Assembly (NCBI RefSeq): GCF_020907245.1
Contig: NZ_JAJJWH010000001.1
Coordinates: 1-64,000 of the forward strand
From: Pontibacter harenae
Lineage (GTDB): Bacteria; Bacteroidota; Bacteroidia; Cytophagales; Hymenobacteraceae
DNA: 64,000 nucleotides
Direction: 5' to 3'
Part shown: piece by piece, positions 25,904 to 34,441 of the stretch
Numbering within the stretch: the stretch's first letter is position 1
Layout: every line of letters starts with the position of its first letter
Position numbers and translations under genes: made by a program
Notes under the pieces: model-generated
What the model was told of the DNA's origin: nothing
Databases searched by the model: none
What the model saw: only the letters and a program-made list of their open reading frames with translations

Positions 25904-27004
25904 ATGACATTATTGAAAGAAAAGCCAGTAAACGTAAAATTGGCGCAAGCTGCAGCACCAGTACAGAAAACTTCCTCAAATAAATTAAAGGTAGTTTTTC
26001 GTGAGCTGATGGGCTGGGTGTTATCGGCTGTTGGAGCCTTTTTACTTGGCTGCCAAGATTGTCTGCAGCTATCTGCTCCAGAGGCGATTTACAAGTTTCT
26101 ATTCTCCTATTCTATCTTCATACTAATCTGGAAAGGGAACACCAGCATGCTGGTGCCTTACCTGACGAAGCATTATCCCTGGCTCGAGAACCCAACCAAA
26201 CGCTTTGTGATTAGCATTGTAGCTACGGTGCTGCTTACGGTGGTTATTGTTGTGTTTGTGCACATCGTGTTTCTTACCTACAAGGGCTATACCCTTCAAG
26301 ATTTAATCAGCCAGAACTGGTTTTATGCCTTAGCGCCTCCTATCATTGTTACCTTTGTTATATCGCTGTGCTTCCATAGCTGGCACTTTTTGCAAAGCTG
26401 GCGGCAAACGGCCATTAATGCGGAGCGGCTGGAGAAAGCAAGTATCACTTCGCAGTATGAGTCGTTGAAGGCACAGGTAAATCCGCACTTTTTGTTTAAT
26501 AGCCTGAACGTACTCACCAGCCTGGTAGAGGCGGACCAGAAGCAGGCAGTAAAGTTTATTCGTAAACTATCGGAAGTATACCGCTATGTGCTCGACAGTC
26601 GCCAGAAGGAAGTGGTACCCTTGCTGGAGGAATTACACTTTCTGAATTCCTATACTTACCTCCAGAAGATTCGGCACGGCGAGGCGCTGCAGGTGCAGAA
26701 CAATTTACCGCTGGACCCAAACCTGATGGTAGCGCCGCTGGCCCTGCAAATGCTGCTGGAGAACGCCATTAAGCACAACATGGCGCTGGAAGAGGAGCCG
26801 CTGCGGGTGCATTTATATTTAGAAGATAACTACCTTGTAGTGCAGAATAACCTGCAGGAAAAGCGTATCCGAGAAGAATCTACAGGTATGGGTTTGCCTA
26901 ATATCCAGTCGCGCTATACTTACCTCACCAGCAAAAAAGTGCAGATACAAGCCTCTGCACAGGAATTTATAGTTAGACTGCCTCTTTTATACTTTAAAGG
27001 ATAA
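25904..27004 (+). CDS. LytS-type sensor histidine kinase
   Basis: A 366-residue kinase with four predicted membrane helices (about 38-55, 63-80, 100-125, 143-163), a linker helix and the His_kinase (PF06580) motif QVNPHFLFNSLNVL with His195 as phospho-acceptor. A C-terminal HATPase domain carries MLLENAIKHN and GMGLPNIQSRY. There is no separate periplasmic sensor domain, so the stimulus is probably sensed in the membrane. Its stop codon overlaps the next start (TAATG), indicating translational coupling with the LytTR regulator. Target genes are unknown. Confidence 0.92.
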   Translation: MTLLKEKPVNVKLAQAAAPVQKTSSNKLKVVFRELMGWVLSAVGAFLLGCQDCLQLSAPEAIYKFLFSYSIFILIWKGNTSMLVPYLTKHYPWLENPTKRFVISIVATVLLTVVIVVFVHIVFLTYKGYTLQDLISQNWFYALAPPIIVTFVISLCFHSWHFLQSWRQTAINAERLEKASITSQYESLKAQVNPHFLFNSLNVLTSLVEADQKQAVKFIRKLSEVYRYVLDSRQKEVVPLLEELHFLNSYTYLQKIRHGEALQVQNNLPLDPNLMVAPLALQMLLENAIKHNMALEEEPLRVHLYLEDNYLVVQNNLQEKRIREESTGMGLPNIQSRYTYLTSKKVQIQASAQEFIVRLPLLYFKG

Positions 27005-27771
27005 TGCGGATATTCATTGTAGAAGACGAAAAACTGGCTGCTGATCGCTTAGCAAAAATGCTGCTCCAACTCGAGAGCACAGCTGAGGTAGTAGCCACAG
27101 CCCCTTCGGTACGCAAGGCTGTGGAACTACTCAAGCTAAAGCCCCAACTCGACCTCATCTTCATGGATATCCAACTGGCCGACGGACTCAGCTTCGAGAT
27201 ATTTGAACAGGTGCCCGTAGAGGTGCCCATAGTCTTTACCACTGCTTACGACGCCTACGCCATCAAAGCTTTCAAAGTAAACAGCATCGATTATCTGCTC
27301 AAGCCGATTGATGAGGATGAACTGGCGGCTGCGCTGGAGAAATTTAGAAAGCTGAACAGGCAAAGCACTGCTGCTACACCACAGTTGGGAGCACTGGAGC
27401 AGGCCATGCAGCTGCTAAACGACAGCAAGAACTATAAAAGCCGCTTTATAGTAAAAGTTGGTGACCACCTGCACACGATCCCGATTGAGGACGTAGATTA
27501 CTTCTACAGTTTCGAGAAAGCCACCTTCCTGCAATGCAGCTCAGGAAAGCGCTTCGCCATCGACTATATCATGGAACAGCTAGAGCAACTGGTAGACCCG
27601 CAACATTTCTTCCGCGTGAACCGTGGCTACTTGATTAGTCTGAAAGCAATTAAAGACATTGTAGCTTGGTCCAACAGCCGACTGAAGCTAGAGTTGCGGC
27701 AGGCGGCTAAGGAGGATGTAGTAGTAAGCCGGGAGAAGGTGCAGGCGTTTAAGGCTTGGCTGGATCGGTAG
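27004..27771 (+). CDS. LytTR-family response regulator
   Basis: 255 residues: receiver domain (about 1-115) with acidic pocket EDE (7-9) and phospho-acceptor Asp55 in IFMDIQLADG, Thr in VFTTAYDAY and Lys in YLLKPID. A LytTR DNA-binding domain covers about 145-255 (FIVKVGDHLHTIPIEDVDYFYS; FFRVNRGYLISLKAI). LytTR regulators bind paired direct repeats about 21 bp apart. The ATG overlaps the kinase stop by one base, so both are made together. The last gene of the pair; no obvious terminator before the repeat at 27882. Confidence 0.94.
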   Translation: MRIFIVEDEKLAADRLAKMLLQLESTAEVVATAPSVRKAVELLKLKPQLDLIFMDIQLADGLSFEIFEQVPVEVPIVFTTAYDAYAIKAFKVNSIDYLLKPIDEDELAAALEKFRKLNRQSTAATPQLGALEQAMQLLNDSKNYKSRFIVKVGDHLHTIPIEDVDYFYSFEKATFLQCSSGKRFAIDYIMEQLEQLVDPQHFFRVNRGYLISLKAIKDIVAWSNSRLKLELRQAAKEDVVVSREKVQAFKAWLDR

Positions 27772-27881
27772 GACCTCTCCTCAGCCCTTTATTGAGAATT
27801 CTTACTTTAGAGACAGGTGAGGATGCTAAAGCTATATTGCTTTTTTATAGTAGCAGATAAGTTCTAAAGCAAGCGTCTTCT

Positions 27882-27916
27882 AACCACCCCTGCCCCTCCT
27901 TGCCTAAGGAGGGGAG
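27882..27916 (+). repeat. 35-bp palindromic repeat, left inverted copy
   Basis: It begins AACCACCCCTGCCCCTCC and ends CTAAGGAGGGGAG; the inner CCCCTCCTT/AAGGAGGGG arms can form a hairpin. It matches the reverse complement of 28332-28366 at 33 of 35 positions and flanks the broken DUF559 gene. Confidence 0.9.
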
Positions 27917-27973
27917 TCTGCTTTTACTAATTCGGCTTACTCTCGTTTACTATAGTGTATTTGAGACAAGAAT

Positions 27974-28330
27974 ATGAATTTGCACAACAGGAAATATCTA
28001 AAGGAGAACCGTAAGGAATTACGGAGTAGTTTAACTCCTGCAGAGGCTGAGCTTTGGTAGTATCTAAAAGGCTCTCAGTTGGCTAACCGTAAATTTAGGA
28101 GGCAGCATAGTGTCGGAAACTTTATACTTGATTTCTATTGCCCCTCGGAGCACCTCGCAATTGAGTTGGATGGGCAAGTGCATCAACACGCTGCAGCAGA
28201 ACAGGCAGATATAGAGCGGGATCAGGCTCTACAGGAGCTAGGCATCAAGGTCATCCGTTTCGAAAACAAAGAGGTCTTCAATAATCTACAAGCCGTGCTA
28301 CATGAAATAAGCGGCTGCTTCAGTAAGTAA
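27974..28330 (+). pseudogene. DUF559-family endonuclease-like gene interrupted by an in-frame TAG
   Basis: Reading from ATG 27974 gives a full-length DUF559 (Vsr/restriction-endonuclease-like fold) protein of 118 codons with one stop: TAG at 28058-28060, directly after TPAEAELW, where relatives usually carry a Lys- or Asn-type codon. Downstream the frame is intact: NRKFRRQHSVGNFILDFYCP, AIELDGQVH (catalytic acidic strand) and IKVIRFENKEVF. The remaining downstream frame from TTG 28079 has lost the N-terminal helices. A single substitution explains the break, so it is a recent pseudogene, or less likely a read-through gene. It sits precisely between inverted copies of a 35-bp repeat, 57 bases after one and one base before the other. 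Confidence 0.88.
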
Positions 28331-28331
28331 G

Positions 28332-28366
28332 CTCCCCTCCTTAGAAAAGGAGGGGCAGGGGTGGTT
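28332..28366 (-). repeat. 35-bp palindromic repeat, right inverted copy
   Basis: It begins CTCCCCTCCTTAG and ends GGCAGGGGTGGTT, inverted relative to 27882-27916 with only two differences, both in the hairpin loop. It starts one base after the DUF559 stop codon and could also terminate transcription. Confidence 0.9.
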
Positions 28367-28401
28367 GGACCACATATGCCTCAACTACAAAGCCAAGCTC
28401 C

Positions 28402-29778
28402 TTACCCTCTATACGGCTTCAGCTTCTCTTCTTTCACCAGTTGTTCTTCCAGCAGCTTCTGTACTTCAGCTTTATCGTAATCTTCTACTGATTCAATGTG
28501 CTTCATCACTTTCTTCATGATCTTGTCCTGCTGCTTGCCAGTTTCCAAGGCATAAGAGTAAGGCAGATCAGTGAAGGTAACCATAGAGTAGAGCGGAACC
28601 CATTTATCAGGATATTGCTCGCTGATTTTGTTTTCAATTTTCTTGCGGAGCAGGAAACGTGGGTCAGCTACTTTGTCGCGCATTTCCACGAAATTAAGTA
28701 CGGCCAGATCAGCGATAGCATCGGCGTTGGGTTTGCGGCTGCGCTCAAACTTCTTGAAAAGTGCATTCCAGTCACCGTCAAACGTATCCAGCATTTGGTC
28801 CAGCACAGTAATGTCTTCGAAGCCAGCATTCATGCCTTGTCCGTAGAATGGTACTACTGCGTGGCTGGCATCACCTAATAGTAAAGCCTTACCATCGTAG
28901 CTCCACGGGAAGCATTTTATAGTTACCAAAGCGCCTATCGGGTTAGCAAAATACTCCTCCGCCAAGTTGGGCATGAGAGGCACGGCATCAGGGAAAATCT
29001 CCAAAAAAAAGTTCAGCAGATCTGTATCAGTTTTGATGGAGGCAAAGGAACGAGGGCCTTCGTAGGGGAAGAAAAGCGTGCAGGTAAAGCTGCCGTCTAT
29101 GTTGGGCAAGGCAATCATCATGTACTTGCCGCGCGGCCATATGTGCAAGGCATTTTTCTCCAGCGCCCAGTCGCCTTCTGCCGTAGCAGGTATGGTCAGT
29201 TCTTTGTAGCCGTACTCCAGGTAGCGTTGCTCAAAATCGAAACGCTCGGTTTTCTGCATTGATCCGCGTACTGCTGAGTAAGCACCATCGGCACCAAAAA
29301 GCAACTCAGGTTTTATGGTTTCTGTCTTGCCAGTTTCTATATCGCGTAGCTGCACCTCGTTGGTACGTATATCTACATCCGTAGCCTTTTTGCCAAAATG
29401 GTAGTTAACATCTGGGTTGGGTTCCGAGATATTCATCAGCGACATATTCAGGCCGCTTCTGGAAACAGAGTAAATACCTTTTCCTTCTTTGTTGTAGGGC
29501 AGGTACGCTAACTGGCCCTGCTCGTTGTGCATCATGCGGCCATACATGGGCACTGCCACCTTTCGTATTTCCTCTTCTACACCTATGCCTTTTAGGGCGC
29601 GCCAGCCACGGTCGCTTAGGGCAAGGTTTATAGAGCGGCCTTTGTCTATCAGGTTGATGCGCGGGTCTGGTCTACGTTCGTACAGGTCTACTTTGTGGCC
29701 TCGTTTGGCCAGGTACAGCGATAATAAAGAGCCAACCAGGCCAGCTCCCATAATGGCAATATTCTTCTTTTCGGTCAT
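28402..29778 (-). CDS. kmo: kynurenine 3-monooxygenase
   Basis: FAD/NADPH-dependent hydroxylase converting L-kynurenine to 3-hydroxykynurenine. The 458-residue protein opens with a Rossmann motif GAGLVG (11-16) and LYERR for FAD ribose binding. Family-specific segments are GRSINLALSDRGWRAL, YGRMMH, YSVSRSGLN and the second FAD motif LLGDASHAVVPFYGQGMNAGFED. The C-terminal hydrophobic/charged tail is shorter than in eukaryotic mitochondrial enzymes. With kynU and nbaC, on the same strand 7-9 kb away, it gives a kynurenine-to-3-hydroxyanthranilate-to-quinolinate route, probably for NAD synthesis. It follows the DUF559 repeat cassette with convergent orientation. Confidence 0.95.
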   Translation of the reverse strand: MTEKKNIAIMGAGLVGSLLSLYLAKRGHKVDLYERRPDPRINLIDKGRSINLALSDRGWRALKGIGVEEEIRKVAVPMYGRMMHNEQGQLAYLPYNKEGKGIYSVSRSGLNMSLMNISEPNPDVNYHFGKKATDVDIRTNEVQLRDIETGKTETIKPELLFGADGAYSAVRGSMQKTERFDFEQRYLEYGYKELTIPATAEGDWALEKNALHIWPRGKYMMIALPNIDGSFTCTLFFPYEGPRSFASIKTDTDLLNFFLEIFPDAVPLMPNLAEEYFANPIGALVTIKCFPWSYDGKALLLGDASHAVVPFYGQGMNAGFEDITVLDQMLDTFDGDWNALFKKFERSRKPNADAIADLAVLNFVEMRDKVADPRFLLRKKIENKISEQYPDKWVPLYSMVTFTDLPYSYALETGKQQDKIMKKVMKHIESVEDYDKAEVQKLLEEQLVKEEKLKPYRG

Positions 29779-29866
29779 TTACTACAGTGTCGGCAACGCC
29801 TGATGAGGGCGCAAAGTAACGGCTTTCTTTCGGGCTAAGCAATTTGCCACACCTGCGGCTATCTAC

Positions 29867-30457
29867 TCAGCTTTTTATAGTACGGAAAGTGAGGTTGATA
29901 CGCTGCGCCACGGGCTTACTTGTTTTAGGCAAGCTATGAAGCCAGTGGTGCTGGGTAGGCCCCTTCATCAGCAAAAGGCTACCATGCACTAAAGTTATAC
30001 TTTGTGGTTTCAGATCTTTTCGAGTGCGGTGCTTAAAACTGAAACGACGTTCCCCTCCGAAGCTCAAACTCACGATATCTGGCTCTTGCCCCAGCGATAC
30101 TTCGTCATCTGAATGCCAGCCCATACTATCCTGCCCAGTGCGGTACAGGTTCAGCAAAACGCTGTTGTAGGTTTGGCCACTTGCCTCCTCCACTCGCTCT
30201 TTCAGTTCCTGCAGCACAGGCAGCCACGGCTGCGGCGCATTGTGCAGGCCTGAGTAAGTATAACCCTTTTCGCCGTACCAAGCGGTGAGGCGCGGCATCG
30301 GCTGCTCCTTTCCAAACAACTTTATGCTTTCCTGCTTCCAGTTTATAGTTTGCAGCAGCTCTTGCAAATAACGGTTACTTTCTTCCAAGCTGAAGAAACG
30401 AGGGCAATAGTATACTTCGGCATCGGGTAAGGGCAGGCGTTCAAAATTTTTCAGCAT
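29867..30457 (-). CDS. AlkB-type 2-oxoglutarate/Fe(II) dioxygenase
   Basis: DNA/RNA alkylation repair dioxygenase of the AlkB/ALKBH2-3 type, which oxidatively removes methyl groups from 1-methyladenine and 3-methylcytosine. From the chosen ATG (197 aa) the iron ligands are His115, Asp117 (WHSDDE) and His174 (WLHSLPK); Arg186 and Arg192 (RINLTFR) bind 2-oxoglutarate. The nucleotide-flipping region MPRLTAWYGEKGYTYSG is typical. Longer in-frame starts at 30481 and 30517 would overlap the upstream antiporter gene, so 30457, 10 bases after that gene's stop, is preferred. It is probably co-transcribed with the antiporter gene. Confidence 0.9.
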   Translation of the reverse strand: MLKNFERLPLPDAEVYYCPRFFSLEESNRYLQELLQTINWKQESIKLFGKEQPMPRLTAWYGEKGYTYSGLHNAPQPWLPVLQELKERVEEASGQTYNSVLLNLYRTGQDSMGWHSDDEVSLGQEPDIVSLSFGGERRFSFKHRTRKDLKPQSITLVHGSLLLMKGPTQHHWLHSLPKTSKPVAQRINLTFRTIKS

Positions 30458-30467
30458 GTTTACCCTA

Positions 30468-31745
30468 TCACTGTATTTCATCGGGCGTCTGGTCTGCTTC
30501 CAATACAGGGCGCCCACTTTTAATACGCTCCCGATCTAGTATGTCGATAGCTTTTGTGGCTGTTAAACCATGTAGTATGATAGACACCATAACGATAAAC
30601 GCTATAATAGACCACAGCTCTTCCTCTTCAGGAAAACTGGCTTGGTCGAGAGCAAAAGAAAGGTAGAAAAACGAGCCGATGCCTCGAATACCAAAGAAGC
30701 TGACAGCCAATTTCTCTTTTGTAGTAGAGTATGTACCCAGCATACTAGGGAAAGCAGCAATTGGCCTGATGATAAATAAAAGAGCTAAGCCGACTAAAGC
30801 GCCCTTCCAAGTCAGGTAATCCAAAATGCCTGTTACAAGGCTACCGCCAAATAGCACCAACAGGATTACCATGATAATACGCTCTACCTGGTTCACGAAG
30901 TCGTGCATCTCTATGTTGTATTCGTTCTCCTCTTCTATACTGCTTACTGTAAGCCCTGCCACAAACACCGCAATAAAGCCGTAGCCGTGCAGCAGTTCTG
31001 TTATGCCATAGGTAACCAAAGTGGCAGAAAGCGACAAAAAGCCGTGCTGTACCTTCGGGAAGTTTGTCTTTCTGGGAAGCTTGAAAATAACATACGCCAA
31101 TCCGCGCCCAATTAGGTAACCAACACCCACTCCAACTATAATTCTGTATAGCAGGTTTAGCAACACCCAATCTCTAAACCAATTGCCGTTAGTGCCTGCC
31201 GATACGGCCAGCACCACCGCCAGCCAGGTAAAAGGAAAAGCAGAACCATCGTTAAGCCCCGCCTCCGAGGTAAGAGAGAATCTAACCACATCCTCCTCCT
31301 TATCGTCGGGAGGGCCTACCTGCACCTGCTCTGCCAACACAGGGTCTGTAGGAGCCAGCGATGCACCCAGCAAAATAGCGCCCGCTACAGAAAACCCTAG
31401 CATGCTCCAACCAAGTAAGGCAACGGCTCCAATACACAGCAGCATGGTTATACTTACCAGCCGAAGCGGAATTCGCCAGTCTTTTAAACTGAACTTTCGC
31501 CTGATCTTAAGCCCTGTACCCATTAACGAGATAATAACACTCAGCTCTGTAAGGCGCACTACGTAATCTTCGCGCCAGATGGGATCGGGTGTAGGCAACC
31601 CCAGCGGCAACAGGTATATAAGCATACCCAGCAGTAAATAGACTATCGGATAAGAGACAATGGTCCTTTCCATCAGGTCTGGAATCCAAGCCATGGAAAG
31701 TGCCGCTAGCCCTATTATCGTCATGGCTACTATATAATTATCCAT
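30468..31745 (-). CDS. CPA1-family Na+/H+ antiporter
   Basis: A 425-residue membrane transporter with about 12 helices. The TM5-like segment LGASLAPTDPVLAEQVQVG and the acidic LTSEAGLNDGSAFPF carry the Asn/Asp pair of the CPA1 ion-binding site. The first helix pair (SYPIVYLLLGMLIYLLPLG) and the late FGIRGIGSFFYLSFAL segment are also typical. There is no TrkA_C or cyclic-nucleotide tail, unlike the second antiporter at 35182-36642. It exchanges Na+ or K+ for H+ across the inner membrane for pH and salt homeostasis. First gene of a likely two-gene unit with alkB; divergent from the AGCS symporter across 135 bases. Confidence 0.92.
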   Translation of the reverse strand: MDNYIVAMTIIGLAALSMAWIPDLMERTIVSYPIVYLLLGMLIYLLPLGLPTPDPIWREDYVVRLTELSVIISLMGTGLKIRRKFSLKDWRIPLRLVSITMLLCIGAVALLGWSMLGFSVAGAILLGASLAPTDPVLAEQVQVGPPDDKEEDVVRFSLTSEAGLNDGSAFPFTWLAVVLAVSAGTNGNWFRDWVLLNLLYRIIVGVGVGYLIGRGLAYVIFKLPRKTNFPKVQHGFLSLSATLVTYGITELLHGYGFIAVFVAGLTVSSIEEENEYNIEMHDFVNQVERIIMVILLVLFGGSLVTGILDYLTWKGALVGLALLFIIRPIAAFPSMLGTYSTTKEKLAVSFFGIRGIGSFFYLSFALDQASFPEEEELWSIIAFIVMVSIILHGLTATKAIDILDRERIKSGRPVLEADQTPDEIQ

Positions 31746-31880
31746 TAAAAGAACTATCTTTAAGGTTAGAGCTCGATAAAAGAAATGTTATACTTTGCCG
31801 AGCCGGTAGTAGGCATACATACGTAGCTTCGGAAGTGTTGCCTATTTTTGTATCCTTTGAACCTCTCTAAACTATAATTT

Positions 31881-33275
31881 TTGGAAGCAATAGAAAACTT
31901 ATTGGTTGCCTTCAGCAATGCTGCCTGGGGCCTGCCTTTGCTCTTTCTGCTAATGGGCGGAGGTGCATTTTTTATGCTGTACTCCCGTTTCCTGCCGTTC
32001 CGTTACCTGGGCCACTCCGTTAATGTGCTTCGTGGCAAGTACGACGATCCCGACGATCCAGGTGACATCAACCACTTTCAGGCACTGTCGAGTGCGCTGG
32101 CTGCTACGGTGGGTATGGGTAATATTAGTGGCGTGGCAGTAGCCATTACAACAGGTGGCCCAGGCGTTTTGTTTTGGATGTGGGTAAGTGCCTTTGTAGG
32201 TATGGCTACCAAGTTTTTCACCTGCTCCCTTTCGGTAATGTACCGTGGCAAAGACAGCCAGGGCCGTGTGGAAGGTGGCCCGATGTACGTAGTAGAGGAA
32301 GGACTTGGCAAGAAATGGAAGCCGCTGGCGGTGTTCTTCTGCGTAGCAGGCTTGTTTGGTGCCTTGCCTATTTTCCAGGCAAACCAGCTTACGCAGGTAA
32401 TACGGGAGGTGGTGCTGGTACCAAGTGGCATGACCTCCGATGCTGACACTTTCTATTCTGATTTGATTACAGGACTCATGCTGGTACTGATCACATCGAT
32501 GGTGATTTTTGGAGGCATTAAGCGCATAGGCCAGGTAGCAGGCAAAATGGTGCCGAGCATGGTAGTGTTATATATGCTGGCAGTTTTCTACATCATGTTT
32601 GCCAACTACGAAAGTATACCAGGCGCTTTTGCTCAGATTTTTGAGGATGCCTTTACAGCGGAAGCTATGTTGGGTGGTGCCGTAGGAGCCATTATTATAG
32701 CAGGTGCACGCAGAGCTGCTTTCTCCAACGAGGCAGGTATAGGCACGGCCTCCATGATGCACGGTGCCGCTAAAACTGACGAACCGATACGCGAAGGTTT
32801 GGTGGCCATGCTTGGCCCGCTCATCGATACGCTGGTGGTTTGCACATTAACGGGTGTAGCCATTATTGTGACAGGCACCTGGGACGACTCCCAGAGTAAC
32901 GGCGTTTCGGTAACAGCTGCTGCTTTCGACGATGCTATGCCTGGCTTCGGGAGTTATATTTTGGTGCTTTGCGTGCTCATCTTCGCCTTCACTTCTCTGT
33001 TCTCCTACTCCTACTACGGCACCAAATGCTTCGGTTATCTTTTCGGAGCTAAGTACAAACACTACTACAACTACTTTTACGTGCTTACTATTGTGCTAGG
33101 AGCTACCGCCTCCATCACTGCTGTTATCAGTTTGATAGACGGCATGTATGCGATGATGGCTATTCCGACGATGGTATCGGCCCTGCTTTTATCACCTAAG
33201 GTAATGGCAGCAGCCAAGGATTATTTTAGAAGGATGCGCACATTTAAGGAAGAACATAATGAGTTTAAAGCGTAG
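31881..33275 (+). CDS. alanine/glycine:cation symporter (AGCS family)
   Basis: A 464-residue sodium- or proton-coupled amino-acid importer. AGCS hallmarks: QALSSALAATVGMGNISGVAVAI in the second helix (about 67-88), FWMWVSAFVGMATKFFTC, GGPMYVVEEGLG, the RAAFSNEAGIGTASMMHGAA motif near 275 and a later YGTKCFGYLFG. About 11 membrane helices. The start is TTG at 31881: the homologous N-terminus (MEAIENLLVAFSNAAWG) begins there and the next ATG lies about 20 codons inside the first helix. A TTG start may lower expression. Monocistronic. Confidence 0.93.
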   Translation: MEAIENLLVAFSNAAWGLPLLFLLMGGGAFFMLYSRFLPFRYLGHSVNVLRGKYDDPDDPGDINHFQALSSALAATVGMGNISGVAVAITTGGPGVLFWMWVSAFVGMATKFFTCSLSVMYRGKDSQGRVEGGPMYVVEEGLGKKWKPLAVFFCVAGLFGALPIFQANQLTQVIREVVLVPSGMTSDADTFYSDLITGLMLVLITSMVIFGGIKRIGQVAGKMVPSMVVLYMLAVFYIMFANYESIPGAFAQIFEDAFTAEAMLGGAVGAIIIAGARRAAFSNEAGIGTASMMHGAAKTDEPIREGLVAMLGPLIDTLVVCTLTGVAIIVTGTWDDSQSNGVSVTAAAFDDAMPGFGSYILVLCVLIFAFTSLFSYSYYGTKCFGYLFGAKYKHYYNYFYVLTIVLGATASITAVISLIDGMYAMMAIPTMVSALLLSPKVMAAAKDYFRRMRTFKEEHNEFKA

Positions 33276-33364
33276 CTTGTGATGCTTTAAGCTCATTCGC
33301 AGTATGCTAAGCTGCTATAATCTGGTTTGTCAGTTGTGTGTAATCTAATCTCAAAGAAGAATTT

Positions 33365-34193
33365 GTGAGAAGAACTCTATTCTTTTTTACACTGCTTTTT
33401 CTTGCTTCTTGTGCAAGCCTACGCAAGTTACCCAAAGGCCACTATTATGAATTTTTGTACAGTTTTGATAGGGCCTATGAAAACAACACGATTTCGTTCC
33501 AATTGAAGAATCCTCTTATGTGTCCTGTATATGTTGAATTAAGAACTGACACAATAAATCCAGGCTTAGAAAAATTATTTGGACGAGTACCCTTAACTGA
33601 ACTTCAAGACACAATTGTTAAAATATATTACCCAGATTTTGACCGAAGTAACAGAACCAGATACATTGTTAAATATGGAAATTTGAGCCGTAAAATTGAA
33701 AAAAAATAAAATAGCCCTGCCATTTCCGAAAGGCAAAGAATACAACATTATTCAAGGGTATAATGGGAAGTTTACTTACAACACCATCTTCAGCCAATAC
33801 GCAATTGATTTTAACCTGAACATAGGCGACACCATTACGAGCGCTGATAATGGTTATGTAGTGGGAGTAGTTGAAGATTATAAGGATTATGGAACAAGTA
33901 AGAAATGGCGTGATAATGACAAAAGCAATTACATTACTATTTATCACCCAAACAGCGGATTATACACACAGTATGTTCATCTAAATCATAAAGGAGCGTT
34001 AGTTAAACTTGGAGACTATGTATTAAAAGGTCAACCTATTGGTATTGCTGGCATGACTGGTTTTACAACTACTCCGCATTTACATTTTAACGTTAAAATC
34101 CCATCAGATAAAAACGGCTTAATATCAACTGACATTGAATTTGAAAACGGAATCAAGGGAAAAGACTTAAAGAAAAAGGACCGTGTGAATTAA
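33365..34193 (+). pseudogene. M23-like peptidase lipoprotein split by a frameshift at an A8 tract
   Basis: The 5' part (33365-33709, GTG start) encodes a lipoprotein signal (MRRTLFFFTLLFLASC) and a beta domain ending NLSRKIEKK then TAA. The 3' part (read from about 33696 to 34193) continues as NKIALPFPKGKEY with an M23/LytM domain: YAIDFNLNIGD, YVHLNHKG, GDYVLKGQPIG and the metal motif TPHLHFNV. Removing one A from the A8 run at 33699-33706 joins both into one 275-residue protein. The first zinc His (HxxxD) is already replaced (QYAID), so it may be a non-hydrolytic M23 variant. Options are a true indel, a sequence error or slippage expression. Confidence 0.8.
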
Positions 34194-34219
34194 AATCTTA
34201 CGCCAAGCCTTAACTATTG

Positions 34220-34441
34220 CTAAGAAGCCTGTGCACTCGTTGTCTGGAATTCCAGAATGTCTCCAGGTTGACAGTTGAGTTCTTTGCAGATGGCATCGAG
34301 GGTAGAGAAACGGATAGCCTTAGCTTTGCCTGTTTTAAGCACAGAAAGGTTTGCCATAGTTATACCTACCCGCTCCGATAGCTCCGTTAGCGACATTTTC
34401 CTGCGAGCCAACATTACGTCTAAATTTACAATTATACCCAT
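34220..34441 (-). CDS. XRE/Cro-CI-type small transcriptional regulator
   Basis: 73 residues, essentially one helix-turn-helix: NLDVMLARRKMSLTELSERVG, then ITMANLSVLKTGKAKAIRFSTLDAICKELNCQPGDIL (given in parts). This is the YozG-like Cro/CI group often paired with DUF2975 membrane proteins. Its first base coincides with the last base of the DUF2975 gene (34441), implying translational coupling. It probably autoregulates through the two ATTATCGAT boxes upstream of the DUF2975 gene. The C-terminal Ser/Ala tail is short. High confidence in the family; target is inferred. Confidence 0.92.
   Translation of the reverse strand: MGIIVNLDVMLARRKMSLTELSERVGITMANLSVLKTGKAKAIRFSTLDAICKELNCQPGDILEFQTTSAQAS

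Noticed and set aside
28079-28330. Independent 83-residue DUF559 protein starting at TTG
   Set aside because: The missing N-terminal helices are encoded just upstream in the same frame beyond a single TAG, so this is the remainder of an interrupted gene.
33696-34193. Independent M23 peptidase gene with a TTG start
   Set aside because: The sequence joins smoothly to the lipoprotein frame if one A of an A8 run is removed; it is better seen as one frameshifted gene.
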